NCBI RefSeq assembly: GCF_002250655.1
Contig: NZ_NOZR01000016.1
Span: 62,001-126,000, forward strand
DNA length: 64,000 nt
Reading direction: 5' to 3'
Source: Mycolicibacterium sphagni
GTDB lineage: Bacteria > Actinomycetota > Actinomycetes > Mycobacteriales > Mycobacteriaceae
Below the pieces are notes generated by a model, which was not told the origin of the DNA, ran no database searches, and saw only the letters and a program-made list of their open reading frames with translations. Below, piece by piece: positions 51,805 through 60,122 of the stretch (positions are counted from its first letter, which is position 1; each line of letters starts with the position of its first letter). A program made the position numbers and the translations under genes.

Positions 51805-51830
51805 CTACAGCACCTCCGCTTGGCGATGCT

Positions 51831-51849
51831 ATTCTCCGACATCGAGAAT
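51831..51849. promoter_or_regulatory. Inverted repeat ATTCTC-N7-GAGAAT in divergent promoter
   Basis: Perfect 6-bp arms, 7-nt spacer CGACATC, between the CoA ligase and crotonase starts. The same ATTCTC-N7-GAGAA layout occurs at 61008-61025. Confidence 0.5.
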
Positions 51850-51876
51850 GCCAATACCGGAATTGGAGAACGAATT

Positions 51877-52593
51877 ATGGTCGGTCTGGAGTGGAGTGAC
51901 GGGCTCGCGGTCCTCACGATCGACCGGCCGCACGCCCGCAACGCCATTGCGCTGTCGACCATGGGCGAACTGGAAGAGGCGCTCGACGCCGCGGCCGGCG
52001 CGCAGGCCTTGGTCATCCGCGGCGGCGGTGACCGGGCGTTCGTGTCCGGCGGCGACCTCAAGGAACTCAGCGCGCTGCGCACCACCGAGGAGGCCGCCGG
52101 GATGGCGGCGCGGATGCGTGCGATCTGCGACCGGATCGCCGGCTTCCCGGCCCCCGTCATCGCCGCGCTCAACGGGCACGCGCTGGGCGGCGGAGCTGAA
52201 GTCGCCGTCGCCGCCGATATCCGGGTGGCCGCCGACGACGTGAAGATCGGCTTCAATCAGGTGTCGCTGGAGATCATGCCGGCATGGGGCGGCGCCGAAC
52301 GACTGGCCGCGCTGGTAGGCAAGAGCAAGGCGCTGCTGCTCGCCGGATCGGGAAAGATCCTCACGTCCGGCGAGGCTGAACGCTGGGGGCTGATCGATGT
52401 GGTTGTCCCCCGTGCCTCGTTCGACGACGAATGGCGTTCGCTGGCACAGTCTTTGACCAACCGTCCGGCAAGCAGCATCAAGCGGGTGATCGCCGGTGTG
52501 CCGCCCGTCGAGGCCATCGACGCGTTTGCCCAGCTCTGGGTGTCCGACGAGCACTGGGCCGCCGCCGACCGGGTGATGAACCGCGCAAAGTGA
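51877..52593 (+). CDS. Enoyl-CoA hydratase/isomerase family protein
   Basis: 238 residues. LTIDRPHARNAI at the start, first oxyanion loop FVSGGDLKEL and second NGHALGGGAEVAVAADIR, which keeps the first catalytic Glu. At the second Glu site the sequence reads GFNQVSLEIMPAWGG, with Ser where hydratases have Glu, so isomerase, decarboxylase or ring-hydrolase chemistry is as likely as hydration. ATG at 51877 behind GGAGAA; the longer frame from 51679 is antisense to the CoA-ligase gene and was rejected. Confidence 0.87.
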   Translation: MVGLEWSDGLAVLTIDRPHARNAIALSTMGELEEALDAAAGAQALVIRGGGDRAFVSGGDLKELSALRTTEEAAGMAARMRAICDRIAGFPAPVIAALNGHALGGGAEVAVAADIRVAADDVKIGFNQVSLEIMPAWGGAERLAALVGKSKALLLAGSGKILTSGEAERWGLIDVVVPRASFDDEWRSLAQSLTNRPASSIKRVIAGVPPVEAIDAFAQLWVSDEHWAAADRVMNRAK

Positions 52594-52595
52594 CC

Positions 52596-53804
52596 TCATA
52601 GCGGGAACCTGCCGCGCACGCCGTTGAAACGCTCCCACATCTGGGCGGTTCGCTCGGATGCGGTGACCCGCTTGGTATCGGGCGGTAGCACGCCGTCGAG
52701 GTCGGCGCGCCGGACGAGTCGGGTGGTCAGAATTGCGGGCTGTCCCTGGAGCATGTGGCGGTAGGTGAGATTGCCGCGTTCGAATCCCTGGGTGTCCAGC
52801 CAGTTGTGCACGCCCGGGTCGTCGTGGGCGAGGACCAGCCGAACCTTGCCGTCACCGTCGGTCGACACCCGGCTCGGCGTGTAGCTGACGGGACGGTAGA
52901 GGAAGTCCATGCTGGCGAAGAACACACCCATATTGGACAGCATCCACAAGCCCTCGTGGGCGTCGAACTCGACGATCAAAGCGTCGTCAGGACCCAACTC
53001 CCAGTACATGTTTGCCGCGGCACGGCCGCGCTTGTTATCCGCCTCGGTGGCGTCGACAGCCGGAAAGCGATTCGGGTGCTCGTTGTCGACACCACCGTAG
53101 GTGAACGGGAATTCGGGCCAGCTGGTCATCAGGCCGGTGACGAAATCGCCTGCCCAGGAAAAAGCGTCGATCATGGTGGCGGCCGTTGGCAGCGGCTTGG
53201 GCCCGGTCATGTCGACTCGTTCGATGCGCAGCTGCCCGGGCCGCTCGTCCCAGTGGTCGAAACCCTGGCGAATGAACAGTTTCCGCGACGCGACCGTGGT
53301 TGGCAGCCAGTTCGGCCCCCGCTCGGGTCCGCCGATGTACAGCTCGAACGTGCCATCAGGCTCGACGTGCAGTTGGTGGCCGAAAACATTGGCCTCCGGG
53401 ACGTCGCCGAACGGCTCATGCAGGACGTGCGGGCCCACCGGTCGTGCGCCCTGCACCGTGATATTGAAAAACCTTGCAGTCCCTCGTGTTCCAGAAATGC
53501 GGTAGGTCGACTGGCCGTCGATCCAGGCCTGCTGGTAAGTGAAATCCGCGCAGTCGCCGCCCAGTTTGCGGGTCGGGTTGCAGAACGCGTGGATGCTCGG
53601 ATACCGCGGATCCCGGGTCTCGAGCGCCAGATCGAAGGCCTGCCCGAGATTTTGTGTGAGGAAACGGAATGCGTCAGCGCGCTGCGCGCCGGAGGTCGCA
53701 TTGAAGTCCTTGAACGCGTGCGTGCCCGCCGCCTTCAGCCGGTCACAGAACTCGCCCCACGCACGGTCGAGTGCCGCGTCGTCCGCGCCGTCACCGAACG
53801 TCAT
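52596..53804 (-). CDS. DUF1214-containing protein
   Basis: 402 residues, no signal peptide. C-terminal part has the beta-rich DUF1214 pattern (WMLSNMGVFFASMDFLYRPVS, then HDDPGVHNWLDTQGFERG), the N-terminal part is helical with GTRGTARFFNITVQGARP. Mycobacterial catabolic clusters often carry such proteins beside sulfotransferases and CoA enzymes; the function is unknown. Last gene of the TetR/TauD operon; overlaps the TIM-barrel gene by 4 nt and is 2 nt from the convergent crotonase stop. Confidence 0.75.
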   Translation of the reverse strand: MTFGDGADDAALDRAWGEFCDRLKAAGTHAFKDFNATSGAQRADAFRFLTQNLGQAFDLALETRDPRYPSIHAFCNPTRKLGGDCADFTYQQAWIDGQSTYRISGTRGTARFFNITVQGARPVGPHVLHEPFGDVPEANVFGHQLHVEPDGTFELYIGGPERGPNWLPTTVASRKLFIRQGFDHWDERPGQLRIERVDMTGPKPLPTAATMIDAFSWAGDFVTGLMTSWPEFPFTYGGVDNEHPNRFPAVDATEADNKRGRAAANMYWELGPDDALIVEFDAHEGLWMLSNMGVFFASMDFLYRPVSYTPSRVSTDGDGKVRLVLAHDDPGVHNWLDTQGFERGNLTYRHMLQGQPAILTTRLVRRADLDGVLPPDTKRVTASERTAQMWERFNGVRGRFPL

Positions 53805-54622
53805 TGGACCTCCACATCCGCGCCGCCGAGCCGATCGAGCATCGTGCCCATGACCTCACCCGCCCGCCGGGCGGCCGCCAGTCTGCCCTCCGCGTCGATA
53901 CGTGGCCCGATCAGCTCCAGGTCGAACCCGAACCGGTAGCCGCCGGCGAGCGCCTGGGCCACGAAGGACTCGATCGGGATCGCTCCGTCACCTGGTACCG
54001 CCCGGGCAGGCAGCGCGCGATCGGACAGGACATAGTCACTCACCTGGATCAGCCGTGTTCGCGGGAGCGCCGACCGCAGCAGGCCCGCAAGGTCGGCCTC
54101 GGCCCAGCAGTGGAACAGATCGATGCAGATGTCGAGCCCGGCCGACTCGGCCAGCGTGATGGTGTCGCGCAGGCTGTGCGCCAGGTGAATGTCGGCGTAG
54201 AGGCTGGAGGCATTTTCGACAGCCAGGCTCACACCGGCCTGCTGCGCCTGCAGCACACACGGCGCTATCGCGGTGCAAAACCTTTCGGCCGCCGGCTCCC
54301 AGGTCAGCTCGCCGCGGCCACCGGTCAGCAGGTAGATACAGCTGGCCCCGACGGAAGCTGCACACTCGATCAATCGGCAGAGCGCGGCGCGGGCTGCCTC
54401 GACTGACCCCTTGTCGGTGGGCACCCGGCCGGACCCGAACAGGTGATAGACCGCCTGGATTCGATAGTCGCCCGCGTCGAGAATCTGCCGAAACTCGGGT
54501 TCGAGCAGTTGCGTGTCGATGACGCTGAGTCGGTGCACCCCGAGCTCGGTCCAATTGCGCTGTAGTTCAGCGGGACTCGCCCCCAGGAAGGTGACGTCGT
54601 GAACCGACAGCAACTCATGCAT
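53801..54622 (-). CDS. Sugar phosphate isomerase/epimerase-like TIM barrel (AP endonuclease 2 family)
   Basis: 273 residues. Metal-site acidic and His residues recognisable in SLAVENAS (Glu), CIDLFHCW (Asp, His), IQVSDYVL and FDLELIGPR (Glu). Members are isomerases, epimerases, myo-inosose dehydratases and some dehydroshikimate-type dehydratases acting on hydroxylated rings. Seven nt downstream of the sulfotransferase. Substrate unknown. Confidence 0.8.
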   Translation of the reverse strand: MHELLSVHDVTFLGASPAELQRNWTELGVHRLSVIDTQLLEPEFRQILDAGDYRIQAVYHLFGSGRVPTDKGSVEAARAALCRLIECAASVGASCIYLLTGGRGELTWEPAAERFCTAIAPCVLQAQQAGVSLAVENASSLYADIHLAHSLRDTITLAESAGLDICIDLFHCWAEADLAGLLRSALPRTRLIQVSDYVLSDRALPARAVPGDGAIPIESFVAQALAGGYRFGFDLELIGPRIDAEGRLAAARRAGEVMGTMLDRLGGADVEVQ

Positions 54623-54629
54623 CGACAGC

Positions 54630-55793
54630 TCAATCCCGCTTTTCGATGGGGACGCAAAACCGCTGCCGGAACGGGGCGAACTCGGCGTGCAGATCTTCGA
54701 GGTTCTCGCCGATATCGGTCAGCAGCGTGGTGGAGTAGTGGAACTTGCCGTAGCGATCGCCGCGGTTAGCGGCCAGGTAGTCCCGCATGGCGGCTTCGGC
54801 GTCCGCGGTGAGCGTTCGTCCGCAGAAGCCGTAGTAGCCTCGCACCGTCGCGACCGGGTCGGCGATGAAATCTGCGTAGGGGATGTGCAGGATCCGCGGA
54901 TCGTCGACCATCGGTGAGCTCATCGTGTTGGCGATGCTGGCCCTGGTCATCTCGAGGTGGTTCTTCGCCTCGACTTTCAGGTCGACCGGCCCGACGATGC
55001 CGTCGAGGATATCGGCCATCATCATCGTGCGGGAGGCCGCGACCTGCACAGGGTCGCGATGTAACCAGAGCAGGGTGGCATCGGGATAGGTGTCGAAGAA
55101 CTCCTCGAGCCGAAAGCCGTGGAATCCCTTCAGTACCCAGTACTTGCGCGGCCGGTTGTACTGGAACTGCTGCAGCATCGCTTTGTGGATGCGGTATTGC
55201 GCGGCCGGATCCGTCGGCAGTCCGCCGACCAGTGTCTGCATCGGCACTCGCCACCACGCGGTCGGGGTCATCACCCGAAAGTCGAAGGCCCAGGTGCGTT
55301 CATCTTCGGGCAGGCCGTCCCCAAGCATGTCGTTGTAGGGATGGCTGTGCAGCCATTTCGGCATCTTGGCATTGATCTCGCGCCAATCGGCGTCGGCTCT
55401 TGCCCGGCGCGGATCGTCGGGGCCGGCCAGTCCGGGCGGCGGCGACGGGTACATCACCTCCCAGAATCGCAGCGCTCGACCATGCGGATCCACCGACATC
55501 AGTGCGTGCATGAGCGTGGTACCCGACCGCGGCTCGCCGGTGACGAACATCGGCCGTTCGATCACCTCGTCGGCGATCGGAAATCGGGTCCGGTCGGCGA
55601 ACATCTCCAGCCGCGATGTCAGCAGCCAGTGGCAGACCCGGTCGGCCTCGGCAGTCCCGTTGGCGTCCAGGCCGATACCGTTGAGGTGGTCGACGGCCAA
55701 GGCGAATCGCTCCGGCAAGGTCGGGTCGCCGAAGTCTTCGTATCCGGTCTCGGCTTGGGCGCGGGCCAACATGCCGGCGGCATCCAGGTTCAT
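54630..55793 (-). CDS. Sulfotransferase-family protein
   Basis: 387 residues. PAPS-binding 5' loop FVTGEPRSGTTLMHALM (about 80-96), the Arg of the 3'-phosphate site in LHRDPVQVAASRTMM, and the usual helical cap. Would move sulfate from PAPS to a hydroxyl; related mycobacterial proteins are numerous and mostly uncharacterised. ATG at 55793 overlaps the LLM stop (ATGA). Confidence 0.85.
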   Translation of the reverse strand: MNLDAAGMLARAQAETGYEDFGDPTLPERFALAVDHLNGIGLDANGTAEADRVCHWLLTSRLEMFADRTRFPIADEVIERPMFVTGEPRSGTTLMHALMSVDPHGRALRFWEVMYPSPPPGLAGPDDPRRARADADWREINAKMPKWLHSHPYNDMLGDGLPEDERTWAFDFRVMTPTAWWRVPMQTLVGGLPTDPAAQYRIHKAMLQQFQYNRPRKYWVLKGFHGFRLEEFFDTYPDATLLWLHRDPVQVAASRTMMMADILDGIVGPVDLKVEAKNHLEMTRASIANTMSSPMVDDPRILHIPYADFIADPVATVRGYYGFCGRTLTADAEAAMRDYLAANRGDRYGKFHYSTTLLTDIGENLEDLHAEFAPFRQRFCVPIEKRD

Positions 55794-56929
55794 GACTGTC
55801 CTCCACACAGTGCCAACAATTCGTCTTCCGTCCTTCGCACGTTGGCCGCCGATGCCGCACTGAATTCCAGACCGGCCATGGTGCTGTAGTCCAGGATCTT
55901 CGGAACCCGAAGCCCGGCATCGACATACGACTTGATGATCCGCGCAACCTGTTCGGGCGTACCGTGCGGCACGACCGCCAGAATCGCCTCGGGATCGACG
56001 CGGCCGAGGAAATCGAGGATGCGCTCCCGTGTCATGGTCGCCGGGTCGATGTCGTGGAAACCACCCCAGTCCTCGCCCATCGGATGCTCGAAACCGCAGC
56101 CGCGCAACACCTGTGCCGACACCTGCAACAGAAAGCTCGCCACCAGCGGCGCGCGGACGATCTGCTCGATCGCGGTGTCGTCCTCGCCGATCAGGCACAC
56201 TTGCACGAAACACGGGGTGATCGCCATGGGGTCGCGCCCGGCACGTTCAGCCGATTGGCGCACAGCACCGAGCATCTGCGCATAGTGCTCAGGAGTCCAC
56301 GCGCCGGCAGGCCACCAGCCGTCGGCATAGCGTCCGACGATCTCGAGCATTCGCGGCCCGCTGGCGCCGATCCAGATCTGCGGGAACCGCCCCTCGTAGG
56401 GTTCGGTATCCAGCCGGGCGTGGTTGAGCTGGTAGAACTGGCCGTCGAAGTCGACGGGTCCGGGTCTATCCCACAGCAGCCGAATGACTTTCAGCGCTTC
56501 CTCGAAGCGGCTGACAGGCCTGGTGAAATCGAAACCGTACGGCACGACGTTTTCGGTCTCGCCACTGCCGAGTCCGAGGATGAATCGCCCACGCGACAGA
56601 TGGTCGATGGTCAGGGCGCTCTGCGCGAGCAGGGCGGGGTGCCGCCGAACGGTGTCCACGACGCTGGTCGCCAAGGGCACGTTCGTGGTGAGGACGGCCG
56701 CCGCGGCGGCGACCGCCATCCCGTCGAGATGACGGTGCGGCGACGGCGAAACGGTGGCCAGATCGGTGAATTCCGGGGTCCACAGCGCATCCGGCCAAAA
56801 ACTGACCATGTGGTCGGGCAGCCAGACCGAATGGTATCGGCCGCTGTCGAGGTCGCTGAGAACGGACAGATCCAGCGGCAGCGTCGTGCGCAGGAACGCG
56901 GCGGGCGAGACGCCCGAACCCTCAGTCAA
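55790..56929 (-). CDS. Luciferase-like (LLM class) oxidoreductase, F420/FMN type
   Basis: 379 residues. LDSGRYHSVWLPDHMVSFWP, LTIDHLSRGRFILGLGSGE, PQIWIGASGPRMLEIVGRYADGW: the signature of F420-dependent or FMN-dependent members such as the phthiodiolone ketoreductase group. The TTG start at 56929 overlaps the last codons of the TauD gene (8-nt overlap) with GAGGAA upstream; no ATG or GTG fits the family N-terminus. Together with TauD and the sulfotransferase it forms an unusual redox/sulfur set. Confidence 0.85.
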   Translation of the reverse strand: MTEGSGVSPAAFLRTTLPLDLSVLSDLDSGRYHSVWLPDHMVSFWPDALWTPEFTDLATVSPSPHRHLDGMAVAAAAAVLTTNVPLATSVVDTVRRHPALLAQSALTIDHLSRGRFILGLGSGETENVVPYGFDFTRPVSRFEEALKVIRLLWDRPGPVDFDGQFYQLNHARLDTEPYEGRFPQIWIGASGPRMLEIVGRYADGWWPAGAWTPEHYAQMLGAVRQSAERAGRDPMAITPCFVQVCLIGEDDTAIEQIVRAPLVASFLLQVSAQVLRGCGFEHPMGEDWGGFHDIDPATMTRERILDFLGRVDPEAILAVVPHGTPEQVARIIKSYVDAGLRVPKILDYSTMAGLEFSAASAANVRRTEDELLALCGGQS

Positions 56930-57740
56930 AGGGTTCCTCGCCTTCCAGTTTCGTGCGGTGCAGCAGCCTGCCGGACGCGGGATCGTAGGGAGTCGCACGG
57001 TGCATGGTGCCGGTGTTGTCCCAGATGACCAAGTCGCCGACCGACCAGTGGTGGCGGTAGACGAACTCAGGACGAGTGGCCCAATCCCGCAAGCGGACAA
57101 GGAGTTCGATGCTCTTTCTGAAGTCCAGGTCCACCACGTGGCGGGCGGTGCATCCCAGTACCAGCGACTTACGTCCGGAGCGGTGGTTCCACACCAGCGG
57201 CAACTCACGGTCGCCGATCGCCATCATCGTCCGCAGCGTCGTGAAGCTGGGTTCGGGCTCGTAGTAGAAGAGCGTGTTCCACGCCGAGTGCATCACCCGT
57301 AGCGATTCGAGCGCATGCTTGTCAGCATCGTCGAGCGCGTCGTACGCCGCGTAGGTATTGGCGAATTCAGTGTCGCCCGAGCCATCCTGGCAGACGACCT
57401 TGCTGGACAACAACGAAGCGCGGATGGGCACCTCGTTCATGGTCCCGTCGATGTGCCAGTACAGCGATCCCTTCAGGTAGTCGGCCAGCTCGTTGATGGT
57501 GGTGTCCAGCGTGACCGAGTAGACCTGCTCACCGGTGCGTTCGGGGGCGAATGTGCCGAGCGTCCGGGTGAATTCGACCTGTTCGTCGTCGCTGAACCCG
57601 ATCTGCGGGAACACCAGCACTCCACGCCGTTCCAGCAGGTCGCGCAGCGCCTCGGTGTGGACGCCGCTGAGCAGCTCGGCCTTGGTCGCACGGACCTCGG
57701 AGGCGATATTCGGATTGATGTCGACGACCGACAGCGTCAT
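56922..57740 (-). CDS. TauD/TfdA-family Fe(II)/2-oxoglutarate dioxygenase
   Basis: 272 residues. Facial triad: His96 and Asp98 in YWHIDGTM and the distal His in TGTMHRATPY; 2-oxoglutarate-binding Arg in RLLHRTKL. These enzymes hydroxylate next to S, O or N, releasing sulfite, alcohols or amines (taurine, alkyl sulfates, aryloxyacetates). ATG at 57740 preferred; GTG at 57746 is in frame. First structural gene after the TetR gene, with an operator-like repeat just upstream. Confidence 0.9.
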   Translation of the reverse strand: MTLSVVDINPNIASEVRATKAELLSGVHTEALRDLLERRGVLVFPQIGFSDDEQVEFTRTLGTFAPERTGEQVYSVTLDTTINELADYLKGSLYWHIDGTMNEVPIRASLLSSKVVCQDGSGDTEFANTYAAYDALDDADKHALESLRVMHSAWNTLFYYEPEPSFTTLRTMMAIGDRELPLVWNHRSGRKSLVLGCTARHVVDLDFRKSIELLVRLRDWATRPEFVYRHHWSVGDLVIWDNTGTMHRATPYDPASGRLLHRTKLEGEEPFD

Positions 57741-57751
57741 TGCCACGCTTT

Positions 57752-57773
57752 AACTATACCCGAGCGTATAGTT
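57752..57773. promoter_or_regulatory. Operator candidate AACTATAC-CCGAGC-GTATAGTT
   Basis: Perfect 8-bp arms with 6-nt spacer, in the gap between the TetR stop and the TauD start. Its AACTAT/ATAGTT half-sites match those at 47711-47731, with a spacing 2 nt longer. The best target for the neighbouring TetR. Confidence 0.65.
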
Positions 57774-57781
57774 TTGCGGAA

Positions 57782-58429
57782 CTAGCGGGCCAGCACTCCA
57801 CGCAGGAAGAGATCCACCGCGTGCATCAGACGGCGCTGTTCTTCTTTGCGGCTGCGGTAGAGGCCGAAATCGGCCAGCCGGGCGGGCAGGACCTCGACCA
57901 GGGCAAGGAAATGCTCGGCGGCCAGCTCGATGTCGTCGATCTCGATGGTGCCGGCCTCGGCATGGCCCGCAAGGAGATCCATCACCTGCTGCTGGCGACT
58001 TGCCCAGCCGAGCGACTCAGCGGACAGACCGAATTCGGGGAAGCGGTGCGCTTCGTTGCGCGCGATCTTGTGCAACTGCACGATGTCGGGGTTCAGCGCC
58101 TGCCGTAGCGCGCCCTGGCCGATCGCCACCAGAGAGGTGCGCAGGTCCTCATCGTCGGTCGCGCTGGGGACGTCGACCTGGACGGCCCGGCTGAACGCCC
58201 ACGGGATGACGTCGAGGAAGACCGCGCGCTTGTCCGGGTAGCGCGCATACAACGTGGGTTTGGTGATCCCGGCCGCATCCGCGATCGCGACCATCGTCGT
58301 CGCGTCGTAGCCGTTTTCCAGAAACGTCTTGACCGCCGCTTCTCGCAGCCGTTGGTGAAGGGCCGCAGCTTCGGCCTGCGTGGGCCGACCGCCCCGTCGT
58401 TCGACCGCCGGAGACAGTCTCTTTGCCAT
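57782..58429 (-). CDS. TetR-family transcriptional regulator
   Basis: 215 residues: helix-turn-helix at about 27-72 (REAAVKTFLENGYDATTMVAIADAAG, ITKPTLYARYPDK) and a ligand domain. Co-directional with and 41 bp upstream of the TauD operon, and divergent from the NTF2-like/epimerase pair at 58515. Likely controls both; the AACTATAC repeat at 57752 would be its site in front of TauD. The 85-bp region 58430-58514 contains no equally good copy. Confidence 0.9.
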   Translation of the reverse strand: MAKRLSPAVERRGGRPTQAEAAALHQRLREAAVKTFLENGYDATTMVAIADAAGITKPTLYARYPDKRAVFLDVIPWAFSRAVQVDVPSATDDEDLRTSLVAIGQGALRQALNPDIVQLHKIARNEAHRFPEFGLSAESLGWASRQQQVMDLLAGHAEAGTIEIDDIELAAEHFLALVEVLPARLADFGLYRSRKEEQRRLMHAVDLFLRGVLAR

Positions 58430-58514
58430 TCGCCAGAGTTTAATCGGGTTGCTCAGTGTCCCAAAGAAGGCCGTTCGCTAGCCTGTGCCGAGCACGTAGA
58501 TGGAGGGAGCCGAG

Positions 58515-59015
58515 ATGACCGAACAGGTCGCGTGGGCCGACGTCGAGGAGATCAAGAAACTCAAGGCGCGATACTGCCGCCTGCTGGACACCAAGGACTG
58601 GGCGGGTTGGCGCGAGATCTTCACCGACGACTTCGTCAGTGACACCACCCCGTCCGGCGGTGTACTCATCAGCGGCGCCGACGAGTTCATCGCGTTCCTG
58701 CGCTCAACGCTGGGCAAGCCGTCTCAACCCACCGTCCATCAGGTCCACGCCCCGGAGATCGAGCTGACCTCGCCGTCCACGGCGACGGGTGTCTGGGCGC
58801 TCAACGACATTGTGCGGCTGGCCCCGGGGATCAATCTTGCGGGATACGGCCACTACCACGAGACCTACGAGAAGACCGACGGTCACTGGCGAATCAAGAC
58901 GTCCACACTGACCCGCCTGCGGGAAGATATTTTCAATCCCTTTTTCTCCCTGCGGATTTCACCGCGACTGCGGGACTCCGCGGCGCGGCTGGCACGAAAG
59001 CGAGGCGTGGTTTGA
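58515..59015 (+). CDS. NTF2-like / SnoaL-type protein
   Basis: 166 residues with the same fold as the protein at 18524: VEEIKKLKARYCRLLDTKDWAGWREIFTDDF, then GTGVWALNDIV-like strands and YGHYHETYEKTDGHWRIKTSTLTRL. Tail is basic (ARLARKRGVV). ATG at 58515 behind GGAGGGA. Its stop overlaps the epimerase start by one base (TGATG), so the two are coupled; likely isomerase or dehydratase. Confidence 0.82.
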   Translation: MTEQVAWADVEEIKKLKARYCRLLDTKDWAGWREIFTDDFVSDTTPSGGVLISGADEFIAFLRSTLGKPSQPTVHQVHAPEIELTSPSTATGVWALNDIVRLAPGINLAGYGHYHETYEKTDGHWRIKTSTLTRLREDIFNPFFSLRISPRLRDSAARLARKRGVV

Positions 59016-60118
59016 TGTCGCAGCAGACAGTTTTGGTCACTGGAGCGTTCGGTCAGGTCGGTTCGCGCTGCGCGGAGATCCTGCTGCAGCGCGGGCACAC
59101 GGTCGTCGCAACCGATCTGCAGACCCCGGCAACAGAAGCCGTCGCGGCGCGACTGGCGGGCGCCGGGCACCCCGGAACACTGCTACCGGTCTATGTCGAC
59201 CTGCTCGACGACGCGGCGGTGGGCCGGCTGGTGAACGAGCATCCGCCCACCGCGATCGTGCATCTGGCGGCGATCTTCTCGCCGTCGTCGTACCGTAACC
59301 CGAAGCTTGCCCGCCGGGTCAATGTCGGCGGTACCGCGACGTTGGTGAAAGCCGCGGTAGAGCTGCCCGAGCCGCCCATCATTCTGCTGGCGTCCAGCGC
59401 GTCGGTATACGGATCGCGTAACCCCTACCGCTACCCCGAGCTGATCACGCCGCAGACGCCGGTAAACCCGATCGACCAGTACGGCGAGGACAAGGTGCTT
59501 GCCGAAAAGGTGATCACCGACAGCGGACTCCCCTACGCGATGCTGCGGCTGGCCGGCATCATCTCCCCCGATGCCGCGGGCACCATGAACGGCGACTATC
59601 TGGTCCTGATGCGGGCGACTCCCGGTGACAACCGGCTGCACACCGTCGATGCCCGCGATGTCGGACTGGCCTTCGCCAACGGTGTCGAGCGCGCCAAGGC
59701 CGTCGCCGGCAAGGTGCTGCTGATCGGCGGGGATGAAACCCACCTGCATACGCACCGCGACGTGGAAGACGACATGATGGAGGCCATGGGACTGGGCCGG
59801 CTGGGCGCCGGAGCCAGCCTGCCCGGCGACCCCGAGGACGATCGGGGCTGGAGTTTCACCGGTTGGTACGACACGACGGAATCCCAAGCGCTGCTGGACT
59901 TTCAAGAGCACAGCTGGCCGGAGACCGTGGCGTGGGTGGCCGGGTCGCAGAGCGGTGCCCTGCGGACCGCGCTCGGGCTGGCGGGTCCACTCATCAGGCC
60001 GGTGATGCGATTGGCGTTGGCCGCACAGCGGCGGCAGGAAGGCCGTGGACGCTACGCCGACCCGTGGACCTTCATCGCCGGCAAGTACGGCCCTGAAATC
60101 CTGGCCGGGCGCAGCTGA
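59015..60118 (+). CDS. NAD-dependent epimerase/dehydratase (extended SDR)
   Basis: 367 residues. Rossmann motif VTGAFGQVG (8-16), Asp at beta-2 (ATDLQ), SSASVYG and YGEDK catalytic motif (YxxxK), and a C-terminal substrate domain (SFTGWYDTTESQALLDFQ). Resembles 3-beta-HSD/sugar epimerase-like proteins found in mycobacterial catabolic loci. The stop lies 4 nt from the convergent frameshifted LLM gene. Confidence 0.87.
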   Translation: MSQQTVLVTGAFGQVGSRCAEILLQRGHTVVATDLQTPATEAVAARLAGAGHPGTLLPVYVDLLDDAAVGRLVNEHPPTAIVHLAAIFSPSSYRNPKLARRVNVGGTATLVKAAVELPEPPIILLASSASVYGSRNPYRYPELITPQTPVNPIDQYGEDKVLAEKVITDSGLPYAMLRLAGIISPDAAGTMNGDYLVLMRATPGDNRLHTVDARDVGLAFANGVERAKAVAGKVLLIGGDETHLHTHRDVEDDMMEAMGLGRLGAGASLPGDPEDDRGWSFTGWYDTTESQALLDFQEHSWPETVAWVAGSQSGALRTALGLAGPLIRPVMRLALAAQRRQEGRGRYADPWTFIAGKYGPEILAGRS

Positions 60119-60122
60119 GCAG

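Noticed and set aside
51679..51876. N-terminal extension of the crotonase at 51.9 kb
   Set aside because: Antisense to the start of the CoA ligase and crosses the divergent promoter.
52755..53939. 394-residue plus-strand open frame
   Set aside because: Antisense to the DUF1214 gene.
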